DNA of 64,000 nt from NCBI RefSeq assembly GCF_028290625.1, contig NZ_JAQGJM010000027.1, positions 62,001 through 126,000 of the forward strand. The letters run 5' to 3'. The position numbers were made by a program, and so were the translations under genes. The notes beneath the pieces are model-generated. The model did no database searches, was not told the origin of the DNA, and was given only the letters and a program-made list of their open reading frames with translations. Source of the DNA: Devosia sp. Its GTDB lineage: Bacteria > Pseudomonadota > Alphaproteobacteria > Rhizobiales > Devosiaceae. Positions within the stretch are counted from its first letter, which is position 1; the number at the start of each line of letters is the position of its first letter. Positions 55,274 to 63,865 of this stretch are shown piece after piece.

Positions 55274-55936
55274 CTATTCAGCGGCTTTGGCCTGAAGTGA
55301 ATCCCTTTGGAGCAGAGAGACCATTTCATCGTGCCGGAGCTGCGCGCCGAAGATCGGGGTTCCGGCGTTGAACTTCTGTCCGGCTGCCAACTCGCCGGCG
55401 TCGACCGGATCATAGCCCAGCCGGTCGATGAAGCCGGCAACCGCCTGGCGGGCATCGGCATCGTCGCCGGCGAGAGCCAGCGCCTGCCGTTCTGGATGGC
55501 CGGGCGGCCGCCCTTGCTCCTCGAGTTCGTGATAGCCGATATGGTTGAGCGTCCGCACCAGTCTTGCCTGGGGCAGAAAGCGCCGCACGACTTCGCTGCT
55601 CGAGGACCCGCGATCGAATTCGGGGAGGATGCCGTCGATCGGCGGCCAGTAGTTCATCGCGTCGATGACGATTTTGCCGGCGAGTGTCTCGGGCCGCAAG
55701 CTACGGTACTTGCCGAGCGGCAAGGCGAGCACGACGATGTCGCTGTCGCGCGCCGCGGCTTCTGTCCCCACCTGCCGGGCACCGGGCGCCAGCAACTCGA
55801 CGATCAGCGCGGACTCTGCCTGTGGCCGCGTGCTGGCGATCAGCACCTCATAGCCAGCTTTGAGGGCCTGGCGCGCGAGTGCCGTGCCAACCCGTCCAGC
55901 TCCGAGGATGCCGATTGTCCGAACTGCGCTAGGCAT
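55274..55936 (-). CDS. NAD(P)-binding reductase, F420-reductase-like (FNO/DUF2437-type dinucleotide-binding)
   Basis: A 220-residue protein with an N-terminal Rossmann motif GILGAGRVGTALARQAL and the LALPLGKYRSL region, like bacterial 'NADPH-dependent F420 reductase' homologues that probably use NADP-linked substrates. The ATG at 55936 overlaps the stop of the LLM oxidoreductase gene by eight bases, so the two are coupled; a flavin-reductase role for the neighbour is a possible but unproven idea. About 355 bases to the next gene downstream hold no clear coding sequence. Confidence 0.8.
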   Translation of the reverse strand: MPSAVRTIGILGAGRVGTALARQALKAGYEVLIASTRPQAESALIVELLAPGARQVGTEAAARDSDIVVLALPLGKYRSLRPETLAGKIVIDAMNYWPPIDGILPEFDRGSSSSEVVRRFLPQARLVRTLNHIGYHELEEQGRPPGHPERQALALAGDDADARQAVAGFIDRLGYDPVDAGELAAGQKFNAGTPIFGAQLRHDEMVSLLQRDSLQAKAAE

Positions 55937-56993
55937 CTGCCGTCTCCTTGTTCTGGTCAGTCGCGAGCTGCGCATCGACGAGCGGTTTCACCCGGGTCCC
56001 CAGCAACTCGATGGCGCGCAGGAAGTGCTTCTGCGGCAATTGGCCGAGATCCATCTGGAAGAACTGCCGCGTGTGTCCGAGCCTATGGTGCAGGGCGACG
56101 ATGCGCTCGGCGATCTCTTCGGGACTGCCGACGAACAGCGCGCCGCCGGCGCTTGCCTCATGCTCGAAATGTTGGCGGTCCGGCGCGGCAAAGCCTCTAA
56201 TCTTGCCGACCGTGGTCATGATCTCATGCCAATGGCCGTACCAAAGAGCCTTAGCCGCCGCCGAATCTTCACCGATGAAGCCGGGGCTTGCTACCGATAC
56301 TTTGATGGTCGCGCCCGGGACCTGCGCCTGCGCCGCGGCGCGGCGGTAGAGATCGGCCAGCGGTGCAAAGCGCGCGGCCTGGCCACCGATGATGGCATAG
56401 GAGATGGGCAGGCCCAGCAGTGCGGCCCGCACGGAGGACTGCGGATTGCCGCCGGTGCCGAGCCAGATCGGCAGCGATCCGGCATCCGGGCGTGGCACGA
56501 TGAGGGCGTTATCGAGCGCCGAGCGGTGCTTGCCGCTCCACGTCACCGTGTCGGTCGCCTCGTTGATCGCCAGGAGGAGATCGAGCTTTTCGGCATAGAG
56601 CTCGTCATAGTCGTTGAGGCTATAGCCGAAAAGCGGAAAGGACTCGGTCGAAGACCCACGCCCGGCAGTGATCTCCGCGCGGCCGTTCGACAGCGCCGAA
56701 AGCGTTGCAAACTGCTGGAAGATGCGCACCGGATCATCGGTGCTCAGGACCGTCACGGCGCTGCCGAGCCGAATATTCTTGGTCACCGCAGCAGCCGCTG
56801 CCAGAATAACGGGCGCTGCCGAGGCAGGCATCTCCCGGGTGTGGTGCTCACCGATGCCGAAATAGTCGAGGCCGACTTCATCGGCCAGCTTGATCGCCTC
56901 AAACAAATTCCGTGTTGCCTCAGCGGTCGAGCCAAGCTGCCCGGTTTTCGGGTCGCGCTGCACGTCTCCAAAGCTGTAGATGCCCAGTTCCAT
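55929..56993 (-). CDS. LLM-class flavin-dependent oxidoreductase
   Basis: A 354-residue luciferase-like monooxygenase. Landmarks are LADEVGLDYFGIGEHHTREM, IRLGSAVTVLSTDDPVRIFQ, and GRAEITAGRGSSTESFPLFG. It resembles the 'alkanal monooxygenase alpha-chain-like' group. It shares eight bases with the reductase gene behind it. The substrate is unknown. Confidence 0.87.
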   Translation of the reverse strand: MELGIYSFGDVQRDPKTGQLGSTAEATRNLFEAIKLADEVGLDYFGIGEHHTREMPASAAPVILAAAAAVTKNIRLGSAVTVLSTDDPVRIFQQFATLSALSNGRAEITAGRGSSTESFPLFGYSLNDYDELYAEKLDLLLAINEATDTVTWSGKHRSALDNALIVPRPDAGSLPIWLGTGGNPQSSVRAALLGLPISYAIIGGQAARFAPLADLYRRAAAQAQVPGATIKVSVASPGFIGEDSAAAKALWYGHWHEIMTTVGKIRGFAAPDRQHFEHEASAGGALFVGSPEEIAERIVALHHRLGHTRQFFQMDLGQLPQKHFLRAIELLGTRVKPLVDAQLATDQNKETADA

Positions 56994-56999
56994 TTCTGT

Positions 57000-57470
57000 G
57001 ATCCTTAGTTCTCGCGCCGCGAGCTGTGCCGTCGCGGCAGTATCGAATTGTGTCTAAGGATAGAAATGGCACTGTGCGCACGGGCTGCAAGAGGGCACAG
57101 CTTTGACACTTGCTCACTAGGCACCACCGCTTCGTCAGCCACCGGCGACGCAGTTGAACTAGCGGAATTCAGGCGGCAGCGGGGTGTGCATGGCGACTGT
57201 TGGCTAGGAACGCTTCGAGGTGGCGGTTGCCCTATGCGACCACGTCCAAGCGCAAACCAAGTCGATATTTCAACTTGCCTTCTGCGCCTAAATTATAGGC
57301 GAATTGCTGCACCAAGAACAGAAACTAGGCGGACGGATTTTCGCAGCCGCGCCGAACCCATTGATTCCTGCAGATTTTTGGTTTGGCACGGGGTTTGCTT
57401 TTGAATGGGTGCAGCCGCGTTTGGGTGATCCAGGTGCGGCTATCATTTGATCGCAACTAGAAACTCCGAT
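57000..57470. other. Non-coding divergent region, about 470 bases
   Basis: This region lies between the LLM oxidoreductase and the DUF1989 operon. A plus-strand frame at 57048-57404 exists, but its composition is irregular and it has no ribosome binding site, so I do not call it. GC content is lower than in the neighbouring genes. I see no RNA gene. Confidence 0.5.
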
Positions 57471-57506
57471 TTCGTTCTCTGAAACAAAGAAACTTTCGTT
57501 TCAGAC
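57471..57506. promoter_or_regulatory. Cluster of GAAA/TTTC half-sites, candidate RpiR operator
   Basis: TCTGAAAC and GTTTCAGA form a perfect 8+8 inverted repeat (57479-57486, 57499-57506). Inside it GAAACTTTC (57490-57498) is itself a palindrome, and TTTC-gttctct-GAAA overlaps on the left. RpiR-family regulators often bind TGAAA/TTTCA-type inverted repeats, and an RpiR gene ends this operon. It is 30 bases before the first gene. Confidence 0.65.
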
Positions 57507-57535
57507 ACGGCCGGCCAAAGACAGGGATGTCGTTG

Positions 57536-58387
57536 ATGAAAAGTTCGAATTTCTGGATTCACCCAGCAGCCTTGCTGGTTCTTGTGCCGACGCTCGCTGT
57601 GGCCACAGCGCCCGCGCAGGCCGATACGCTGGCCGATATCAAGGCAAGGGGTACCATGGTTGTCGGGCTCGATCCGACCTTTGCCCCCTATGAGTTCACC
57701 GACGCGACGGGCGCCATCACCGGCTACGATCCGGCGCTGCTGGAGCAGATCGCCAAAAGCATCGGCGTGAAGATCGAGTATCGCCAGATGGCGTTCAGCG
57801 GCATCATACCGGGCCTGGTGGCCGGCTCCTTCGATTTCACCGCCACGGCGCTCAATGTGACGGCCGAACGGGCTGCGCGCATTTCCTACACCATCCCCGT
57901 CAGCCAGTCGGTCAATGGTATCCTGCGCCGGGTCGGCGACACGCGTGTGGACGGCAGCGACGCCAGCAAGCTTGCGGGCCTGTCGGCCGGTGTGAAGCAG
58001 ACCAGCACGCCCGAGCGCGTAGTCCAGGAAACCAGCGACGCCCTGGTGGCCAACGGCGCGGCACCCATCAACATCGTCAGCGTTGAGACCACGGAGCAGA
58101 CAGTGACGGCGCTGGGCACCAAGCGCGTGGATTTCATCGTCGACGACACGAGCGTGCTGGCGCAGATCATGAAGGAACGTCCGGGCCAGTTCGAGTTGGC
58201 GGGCGAGCTGGGCGCGACCGACTATATCGCCTGGGGCGCCCGCAAGGACGACACCGCCTTGACCGACCTGCTCAATGAGGAACTGCGCAAGCTCAAGGCT
58301 TCCGGCGAGATGAAGGCGCTGCAGGAGCAGTTCCTGGGCATTTCATTCGAGCTTCCGGAAGCAGACTTCATCCCCTCGGCAAACTGA
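57536..58387 (+). CDS. Polar amino-acid-type ABC binding protein (system D)
   Basis: A 283-residue family 3 solute-binding protein. The signal peptide ends near TAPAQA. The mature part has LADIKARGTMVVGLDPTFAP, the GYDPALLEQIAKSIGVKIEY loop, and the NVTAERAARISYTIPVSQS signature of the family. The ATG at 57536 lies nine bases after AGGG; the ATG at 57527 would be too close. Ligands of such proteins are amino acids, opines or small amines. Here it serves a transporter coupled to three DUF1989 genes, so a nitrogen-rich, guanidine- or amidine-like ligand is possible (inference). Confidence 0.9.
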   Translation: MKSSNFWIHPAALLVLVPTLAVATAPAQADTLADIKARGTMVVGLDPTFAPYEFTDATGAITGYDPALLEQIAKSIGVKIEYRQMAFSGIIPGLVAGSFDFTATALNVTAERAARISYTIPVSQSVNGILRRVGDTRVDGSDASKLAGLSAGVKQTSTPERVVQETSDALVANGAAPINIVSVETTEQTVTALGTKRVDFIVDDTSVLAQIMKERPGQFELAGELGATDYIAWGARKDDTALTDLLNEELRKLKASGEMKALQEQFLGISFELPEADFIPSAN

Positions 58388-58427
58388 CCTACGAGGGCCG
58401 GCCTGGCCGGCCCGGAAATCCAGAGAC

Positions 58428-59087
58428 ATGTGCAATCACCATCATACTTCCGCGCCGGACGGCAGTCTTCTCGTGCCCGGCGGCTTCGGCCGCGGGTTCG
58501 AGGCGCAAGCCGGGCAATTCATCACCATTGTCGATCTCAAGGGCGAGCAGGCGGGGGACTTCGTCGCGCTCAACCGGGGCGATCTCACCGAAATTCTGTC
58601 GCCGGTGCATACCCGCCGCAAGAACCTGTCGATTTATTTCAAGGAGGGCGACTTCCTGATGTCGTCCGAAGGCCGCCCGATGTTCGAAGTGGTGCTCGAT
58701 ACGGTCGGCATTCACGATGCCAATGTGCCGGCTTGCGATCCGACCCGCTATGCCGTCGATTTCGGCGTGCCGGGCCACCGCAATTGCCTCGAGAACATGT
58801 ACGAGCCGCTCTCGGCCTATGGCATCGACATTCTGCAGGTACCCGAACCGTTCAACTTCTTCCAGAACGGTCCGGTGACCGCCGATGGGCGGATGGCCGT
58901 CACTGATCCGATCAGCCGCGCCGGCGATCATCTGGTGCTCAGGGCGCTGATGGACGTGGTCTGCGCCATCTCGCCCTGTCCGCAGGATATTATCCCGGGC
59001 AATGGGCTGGTGGTTACCGACATGCGTGTCGCCGTCACCGATGCCAAGCCCAATGCCCAGGAGTTGGAGGCCCTCAAATGCTCCTGA
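58428..59087 (+). CDS. DUF1989 protein 1 (deiminase-like)
   Basis: A 219-residue DUF1989 (urea-carboxylase-associated) protein. Conserved residues seen are H96-D97 (GIHDANVPAC), C103-D104, H117-R-N-C120 (GHRNCLENM) and C184 in ISPCPQD. Related pairs next to guanidine/urea carboxylase form carboxyguanidine deiminase (CgdA/CgdB). No carboxylase is present here, so the substrate is open. It follows the binding protein by 40 bases and overlaps the next DUF1989 gene by ten bases. Confidence 0.87.
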   Translation: MCNHHHTSAPDGSLLVPGGFGRGFEAQAGQFITIVDLKGEQAGDFVALNRGDLTEILSPVHTRRKNLSIYFKEGDFLMSSEGRPMFEVVLDTVGIHDANVPACDPTRYAVDFGVPGHRNCLENMYEPLSAYGIDILQVPEPFNFFQNGPVTADGRMAVTDPISRAGDHLVLRALMDVVCAISPCPQDIIPGNGLVVTDMRVAVTDAKPNAQELEALKCS

Positions 59088-59704
59088 TGAAAGCGCCGGA
59101 TACGCGGCCCGCGCCGCCGGAAATCGAGCGGATCGTGGCTCACGGCAGCGTCGCCGCGGTTGATGTGGTGCAGGGGCAATTGCTCACGGTCACCGATATC
59201 GAAGGCGGGCGCGCCGCCCAGCTCTACGCCTATACCAAGGCCGATCTCGGTGAATTCCTGTCGCCGCACCACACGCGGGTGTTCAGCAATTCCTACCTGC
59301 TGAATCTCGGCATGCGCCTGGTCACCAATCGGCGCCGGCCGATCATGGTGCTGGGCAAGGACAGCGTGCGGGGCCATGACCTGCTGTTGCCGGGATCGAC
59401 ATCGGGGAGTCTGCGGGCCGCGGGCATCCATGGCGAGACCGGCGGCCGCGAGGCGTTCCGGACCGCGATTGCGGCGCAGGGGCTGGCGCCGATCAAGGTG
59501 CCTGACCCAGTCAATCTGTTCCTCAATGTCGGTATCGGCATGGATGGCAGCATCAAGCCGCGCCCGCCTGGTCATGGGGCTGGCGGATATGTCACCCTGC
59601 GTGTGCTGATCGACTGCACGGTCTTTGTCGGCGCCTGTGCCTCGGACCTCGATGCGGCCCAGGCGCGCGGACCGATCGCCGTCAGCGTTCGCAATCAGCT
59701 CTGA
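59078..59704 (+). CDS. DUF1989 protein 2, divergent, lacks the cysteine motif
   Basis: A 208-residue DUF1989-like protein. It keeps the His-Asp pair (H100-D101, GHDLLLPGS) but has serine where proteins 1 and 3 have the following cysteine. The HRNCL-x-NM motif is replaced by HGETGGREAFRTAI, and the late CPQD motif by CASD. It may therefore be a non-catalytic partner that forms a heteromer with protein 1, whose gene it overlaps by ten bases; alternatively it acts on a different substrate. Its stop shares one base with the permease start. Confidence 0.82.
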   Translation: MLLMKAPDTRPAPPEIERIVAHGSVAAVDVVQGQLLTVTDIEGGRAAQLYAYTKADLGEFLSPHHTRVFSNSYLLNLGMRLVTNRRRPIMVLGKDSVRGHDLLLPGSTSGSLRAAGIHGETGGREAFRTAIAAQGLAPIKVPDPVNLFLNVGIGMDGSIKPRPPGHGAGGYVTLRVLIDCTVFVGACASDLDAAQARGPIAVSVRNQL

Positions 59705-60354
59705 TGTTCGACCCGGCACGGCTCATCGCGGCGCTGCCCGAACTGGCGAACGGCGCGACCAATACGGTCATGCTGACCTTCTGCTCGGCTCTGTTGAGCT
59801 GGGTGGTGGGCAGCGTCATCGTGGTTGGCCTGCTGTCGCCCGTGGCGTTGTGGCGGCGGGCCGGGCGGGTCTATGTCAGCTTCATGCGCGGCACGCCGGC
59901 ACTTGTGCAGCTCTTCCTCGTCTTCTTCGCGCTGCCCATGATCGGCGTGCATGTACCGCCCTTCATTGCCGCCAGCATCACGCTGGGTCTCAATTCCGGC
60001 GCCTACGTGGCCGAAATCCTGCGTGGTGCACTGCTGGCGATCCCGGCGGGGCAGATCGAGGCGGCCGAGGCGCTGGGCATGCGCAAGGCCGCGCTGTGGC
60101 GGCGCATCCTGCTGCCCCAGGGCATCCGCATCGCCCTGCCATCGCTGACCAATGAGCTGACGCTCCTGCTCAAGACCACACCGCTGGCTTCGGTGGTGGC
60201 GGTGACCGAATTGACCTTTGCGGGCCAGATCGTCATCGCGCGAACCTTCGAGCCGGCCGAAGTGCTGCTGGCGGTGGCGCTCGGCTATATCGTGGTCAGC
60301 CAGGCCCTGGTGCTGGGCGCCCGCGCTCTCGAACGCCATCTGGCCGTGACGTGA
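59704..60354 (+). CDS. Polar amino-acid-type ABC permease 1 (system D)
   Basis: A 216-residue His/Glu/Gln/Arg/opine-family permease. The coupling loop is EAAEALGMRKAALWRRILLP, and MRGTPALVQLFLVFF is the typical segment after the first membrane helices. It is coupled to the DUF1989 gene before it (TGATG), and the second permease starts ten bases after its end. Confidence 0.9.
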   Translation: MFDPARLIAALPELANGATNTVMLTFCSALLSWVVGSVIVVGLLSPVALWRRAGRVYVSFMRGTPALVQLFLVFFALPMIGVHVPPFIAASITLGLNSGAYVAEILRGALLAIPAGQIEAAEALGMRKAALWRRILLPQGIRIALPSLTNELTLLLKTTPLASVVAVTELTFAGQIVIARTFEPAEVLLAVALGYIVVSQALVLGARALERHLAVT

Positions 60355-60364
60355 GGGGCCGCCG

Positions 60365-61057
60365 ATGAGCTTTGATTGGGCCCTTATCTCCGAAACATTG
60401 CCGCTGCTGGCGCAAGGCACACTGGTGACGCTGCAATTGAGCGCCATCACCGCCCTGGCGGCTCTTGCGGGCGGCGCCGTACTCGCCTCCTTCTGTGCGT
60501 CACGAGCCAGGCCATTGCGGTTGATGGCGCAGATTTTCATCGGCGCCATGCGCGGCATCCCGCCTCTGGTGCTGGTGCTGATCGCTTTTTACGTGCTCCC
60601 GGCGCTGGGCTTGCTGCTCGATCCGATGACGGCGGGCGTCGTGGCACTGGCCAGCTATTTCTCCGCCTATGTGGCGGTTGCGCTCGGCTCGGCCATCGCC
60701 GCGATCCCCGCCGGACAGACCGAGGCGGCGCTGGTCATCGGCATGACGCCGCGCCTGCGTCTCGTCCGGGTGATCCTGCCCCAGGCGCTGCCGATCGTGC
60801 TGCCGGTGCTGTGCGGGCTGCTGATCGGCCTGATCAAGGAAACGGCGCTGCTGTCGGTCATTTCGGTGGGCGAATTGACCTTCGCCACCAAGCAGGCGGT
60901 GTCGCGCACCTATGCGCCGTTCGAAGTCTATATGACCGCCGCCATGTTCTATTGGGCGATCAGCGCTGCGCTAGAAGCGGCGGCGCGGGCGCTCGAACAT
61001 CGCACCACGCGATTTCGCCGCAACATCGCTTCCAGCCCGAAAGGACGGTTGTCATGA
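60365..61057 (+). CDS. Polar amino-acid-type ABC permease 2 (system D)
   Basis: A 230-residue permease of the same family, with MRGIPPLVLVLIAFY and the coupling loop TEAALVIGMTPRLRLVRVIL. It overlaps the ATPase gene by four bases (ATGA). Both permeases together should form a heterodimeric channel. Confidence 0.9.
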   Translation: MSFDWALISETLPLLAQGTLVTLQLSAITALAALAGGAVLASFCASRARPLRLMAQIFIGAMRGIPPLVLVLIAFYVLPALGLLLDPMTAGVVALASYFSAYVAVALGSAIAAIPAGQTEAALVIGMTPRLRLVRVILPQALPIVLPVLCGLLIGLIKETALLSVISVGELTFATKQAVSRTYAPFEVYMTAAMFYWAISAALEAAARALEHRTTRFRRNIASSPKGRLS

Positions 61058-61887
61058 CCATTCCGGCGCTTCGCACCGAAGCCATCGCCAAATCCTTCAA
61101 TGGCAATGAAGTGCTGTCGGGCATCGATCTCAGCATCATGCCGGGGGAGGTGGTCTGCATCGTCGGGCCCTCGGGCTCCGGTAAATCCACGTTCCTGCGC
61201 TGCATCAACCACCTGTCGCCCGCCACCTCCGGCCATGTCTATCTCAATGGCGAATTGTTCGGCGAGCGCGAGACGGCCGGTGGCAATGTCATGCCCCTTC
61301 AACATGCAGCTTTGCAGGAGCAGCGCCAGCGTATCGGCATGGTGTTCCAGTCGTTCAATCTCTGGCCGCACCGCACCGCGCTTGAAAACGTCATGGAAGG
61401 GCCGCGCATCGTCAAGAAGATGCCGACAGCCGAAGCGCGCGACCTGGCCGAGAGCCTGCTCGAACGCGTGGGCCTGGCCGAGCGGAAATCCTACTATCCC
61501 GGCCATCTGTCTGGAGGCCAGCAACAGCGCGTCGCTATCGCCAGGGCCTTGGCGATGCAGCCCGAACTCATTTTATTCGATGAGCCGACCAGCGCACTCG
61601 ATCCAGAACTGGTCGGGGAAGTTTTGTCGGTGATGAAGGAGCTGGCGAGCGGGGAGACGACGATGATCGTCGTCACCCACGAAATCGGCTTTGCCGTCGA
61701 AGTCGCCGACCGGCTGGTGCTGATGGACAAGGGCCGTATCGTCGAGGACGCGCCGCCACGCCAGTTCATCGAAGCCCCGCGCGAGGAGCGCTCCCGTCAA
61801 TTTCTCAAGCAGGTGCTAAGCCGCAGCCTCGGCTTTTCGGGCGAACCTTCGGGCGCCATCCTGCCTCTTTCCATCCTCCAGAATTGA
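61054..61887 (+). CDS. Polar amino-acid-type ABC ATPase (system D)
   Basis: A 277-residue ATPase of the GlnQ/HisP type. Walker A is GPSGSGKSTFLRCINHL, the signature [15 protein letters not shown], Walker B LILFDEPTSALDPELVGEVL and the H-loop VVTHEIGFA. An insert of about ten residues (GERETAGGNVMPLQ) before the Q-loop FQSFNLWPH resembles HisP/OccP-type ATPases, which handle histidine and opines. The ATG at 61054 follows the family start; the open frame upstream is a shadow. Confidence 0.93.
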   Translation: MTIPALRTEAIAKSFNGNEVLSGIDLSIMPGEVVCIVGPSGSGKSTFLRCINHLSPATSGHVYLNGELFGERETAGGNVMPLQHAALQEQRQRIGMVFQSFNLWPHRTALENVMEGPRIVKKMPTAEARDLAESLLERVGLAERKSYYPGHLSGGQQQRVAIARALAMQPELILFDEPTSALDPELVGEVLSVMKELASGETTMIVVTHEIGFAVEVADRLVLMDKGRIVEDAPPRQFIEAPREERSRQFLKQVLSRSLGFSGEPSGAILPLSILQN

Positions 61888-61898
61888 AAGTGCCGCCG

Positions 61899-62576
61899 AT
61901 GCATAACCCCCAGACCGTCATCATTCCCGCCCGCCATGGCAAGGCCCTGCGCCTCAAGGCCGGCCAGGCTGTGAAGCTTGTCAATATCCATGGTACACAG
62001 GTGGTTGACTGCTGGGCATGGAATGCCCATGACCTCAGCGAGCATATGTCGATGGAAGCCTCCCGCGTCTGGAACCAGCGTCTCAACCCGATCGTGGGCG
62101 ACAGCTTCGTCACCAATCAGCGCAATCCGATCCTGACCGTCGTCGAAGATACCTCACCGGGCGTGCATGACACCTTCATGGCCGCCTGCGATTGCCAGCG
62201 GTACGTGCGGCTGGGGGTGAAAGACTATCATCGCAACTGCCTCGATAATATGGGCGAGGCGTTGCGCGAATTGGGGCTGGACGCGCCGCAGCCGATCCTG
62301 GCGTCATTCAATATCTTCATGAACATCGCGGTCGAGGCTGACGGCAAGACCTTGTCCACGCGCCCGACGGTGACGCGCCCGGGCGACTATATCGTGCTGA
62401 AGGCGGAGATGGATTGCGTGGTGGCGTTTTCGGCCTGCCCGCAGGACATCGTGCCGATCCAGGGCGTCGGCGACAATACCCCCAAGGACGCCGCCTTCGT
62501 GATACTGGACGATGGCTTCCCCAATCTTGCGCCATCGGCTACCTGGGTGCCGGACACCGCCGGGCGGAACATATGA
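61899..62576 (+). CDS. DUF1989 protein 3 (deiminase-like)
   Basis: A 225-residue DUF1989 protein. The full motif set is present: H90-D91, C97-D98-C99, H111-R-N-C114 (YHRNCLDNM) and C180 (FSACPQD). It is closer to protein 1 in motifs than to protein 2 but differs in the N-terminal half (MSMEASRVWNQRLNPIVGDS). The ATG at 61899 lies 11 bases after the ATPase stop; TTG and GTG starts just upstream are in frame. It overlaps the rpiR start by four bases. Confidence 0.87.
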   Translation: MHNPQTVIIPARHGKALRLKAGQAVKLVNIHGTQVVDCWAWNAHDLSEHMSMEASRVWNQRLNPIVGDSFVTNQRNPILTVVEDTSPGVHDTFMAACDCQRYVRLGVKDYHRNCLDNMGEALRELGLDAPQPILASFNIFMNIAVEADGKTLSTRPTVTRPGDYIVLKAEMDCVVAFSACPQDIVPIQGVGDNTPKDAAFVILDDGFPNLAPSATWVPDTAGRNI

Positions 62577-63433
62577 GCGAAACGACGCCCCGGTCCCTCG
62601 AAGACCGTATCCGGGACAATTATGAAAGGCTGCCGCCCAACGAACAGCGGCTGGCCGACATGATCCTCAATTTCCCCGGGGAGCTGGCCAGCTATGCGGC
62701 AAGTGAGTTGGCCGCCTTGGCCAATGTCTCCAAGGCGACGGCCAGCCGTTTTTTCAAGCGCATCGGCTATGAAAGCTTCGACGCCGCCCGCCGGGACGCA
62801 CGCGCGGCGCAGCGCTGGGGCTCGCCCTTCTATCGTCAGACACGGCAGGCCGAAACGCGCGGCGTTTCCGACACTGTGCGCAGCCATGTGGAGAGCGAAG
62901 CCGCCAACATCGGCCTGACCTTCGAGCAGCTTTCACACGAGGACCTGGGGGCGGCGATCGAGGCGCTGGGACAGGCGCGGCGGATCTATTGCCTCGGCTT
63001 CCGCACCAGCGCCATGGTTTCTGCCTATGCGGCGTGGCTGCTGGGGCATATCCGTGAGGACGTGCTCATCCTGCCACAGGGCGGCAATACGCTGGCCGAG
63101 CAGATTGCCGGGATCGGCCCGGACGACGTCGTCTTTGCCATCGGGCTAAGGCGTCGCCTGCCGATCTTCGGCGGCCTGCTGGGCGTGGCGCGCGACCGGG
63201 GTGCCCGCATTCTGCTGATCACCGATCCGACCTCTCATCGGTCGGCCTCCCTCGCCACCTGGACCTTCCGTGCCGAGGCCCGCAGCCCAACCCTGTTTGA
63301 CAGTGACATCGCCGCCAATAGCCTCGTTCACCTGATCTGCGGCCTGCTCGCCAGCCGCATGGGCGCCAAAGGCCGGGCGCGCCTGAAGGACATTGAAGCG
63401 TTGCACTCCCAGGTCGGCGACTTCGAGCGATAA
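62573..63433 (+). CDS. RpiR-family regulator with SIS domain
   Basis: A 286-residue RpiR regulator. The N-terminal helix-turn-helix domain (about residues 10-85) has LPPNEQRLADMILNFPGELA and ELAALANVSKATASRFFKRI. The SIS domain (about 125-260) has RRIYCLGFRTSAMVSAYAAW and ILLITDPTSHR. SIS domains normally bind phosphosugars, but RpiR regulators of amino-acid and nitrogen-compound operons are also known. It is the last gene of the DUF1989 operon, coupled by ATGA, and likely controls it through the 57471-57506 sites. Confidence 0.9.
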   Translation: MSETTPRSLEDRIRDNYERLPPNEQRLADMILNFPGELASYAASELAALANVSKATASRFFKRIGYESFDAARRDARAAQRWGSPFYRQTRQAETRGVSDTVRSHVESEAANIGLTFEQLSHEDLGAAIEALGQARRIYCLGFRTSAMVSAYAAWLLGHIREDVLILPQGGNTLAEQIAGIGPDDVVFAIGLRRRLPIFGGLLGVARDRGARILLITDPTSHRSASLATWTFRAEARSPTLFDSDIAANSLVHLICGLLASRMGAKGRARLKDIEALHSQVGDFER

Positions 63434-63775
63434 GATCGCTGGCCCCACTCGTTCCAAACCTCACTATTCTCGCTGGGCGCGGCCTGCGAAAGGTGAGGGG
63501 CAATTGCTCTCTCGGCAACAGTCGCAAGACCAGCCGCCCTGCGACAAGGGCCAGAATAGACAGGCCAAATCAGTAGTGTGCGACGCTGATGGCAACGTCG
63601 GTCGGTGACGCTGAGGTGCCTTCCGACTCGCGCCTCGGCGCGGGCCATCTGGCTTTCGCTACCTCATCATCTAGCAGAGAGCACCAGCGCAAGTTCTAAA
63701 TGCGGGCTGTAATGTCGGCCTGACACCTTGCGGGCACGAGGTTCGTTAACAAATTAGAATAGATGCAGGGGATTG
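63434..63775. other. Non-coding gap of about 340 bases
   Basis: The gap lies between the rpiR and tRNA genes. A small stem AGCGAT-aag-ATCGCT (63426-63440) overlaps the rpiR stop codon and lacks a U-tract. I see no other gene or repeat. Confidence 0.5.
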
Positions 63776-63865
63776 TGGCGGAGAGAAAGGGATTCGAACC
63801 CTTGAGACGGTTCCCCGCCTACACACTTTCCAGGCGTGCGCCTTCGACCACTCGGCCATCTCTCC
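63776..63865 (-). tRNA. tRNA-Ser (anticodon GGA)
   Basis: The complement reads GGAGAGATGGCCGAGTGGTC at the 5' end. The acceptor stem pairs GGAGAGA with TCTCTCC, the anticodon loop is CTGGAAA with GGA at 63829-63831, a long class II variable arm (GTGTAGGCGGGGAACCGTCTC) follows, and the T arm is GGGTTCGAATCCC. Discriminator G is followed by encoded CCA (63776-63778). Confidence 0.97.

Noticed and set aside
57048..57404. 118-codon plus-strand frame in the gap before the DUF1989 operon
   Set aside because: It has no ribosome binding site, irregular composition and no recognisable domain, and it lies in a lower-GC non-coding gap.
60376..61053. Apparent N-terminal extension of the system D ATPase
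   Set aside because: This part is a shadow of the second permease gene in another frame; the ATPase starts at 61054 with a standard beginning.
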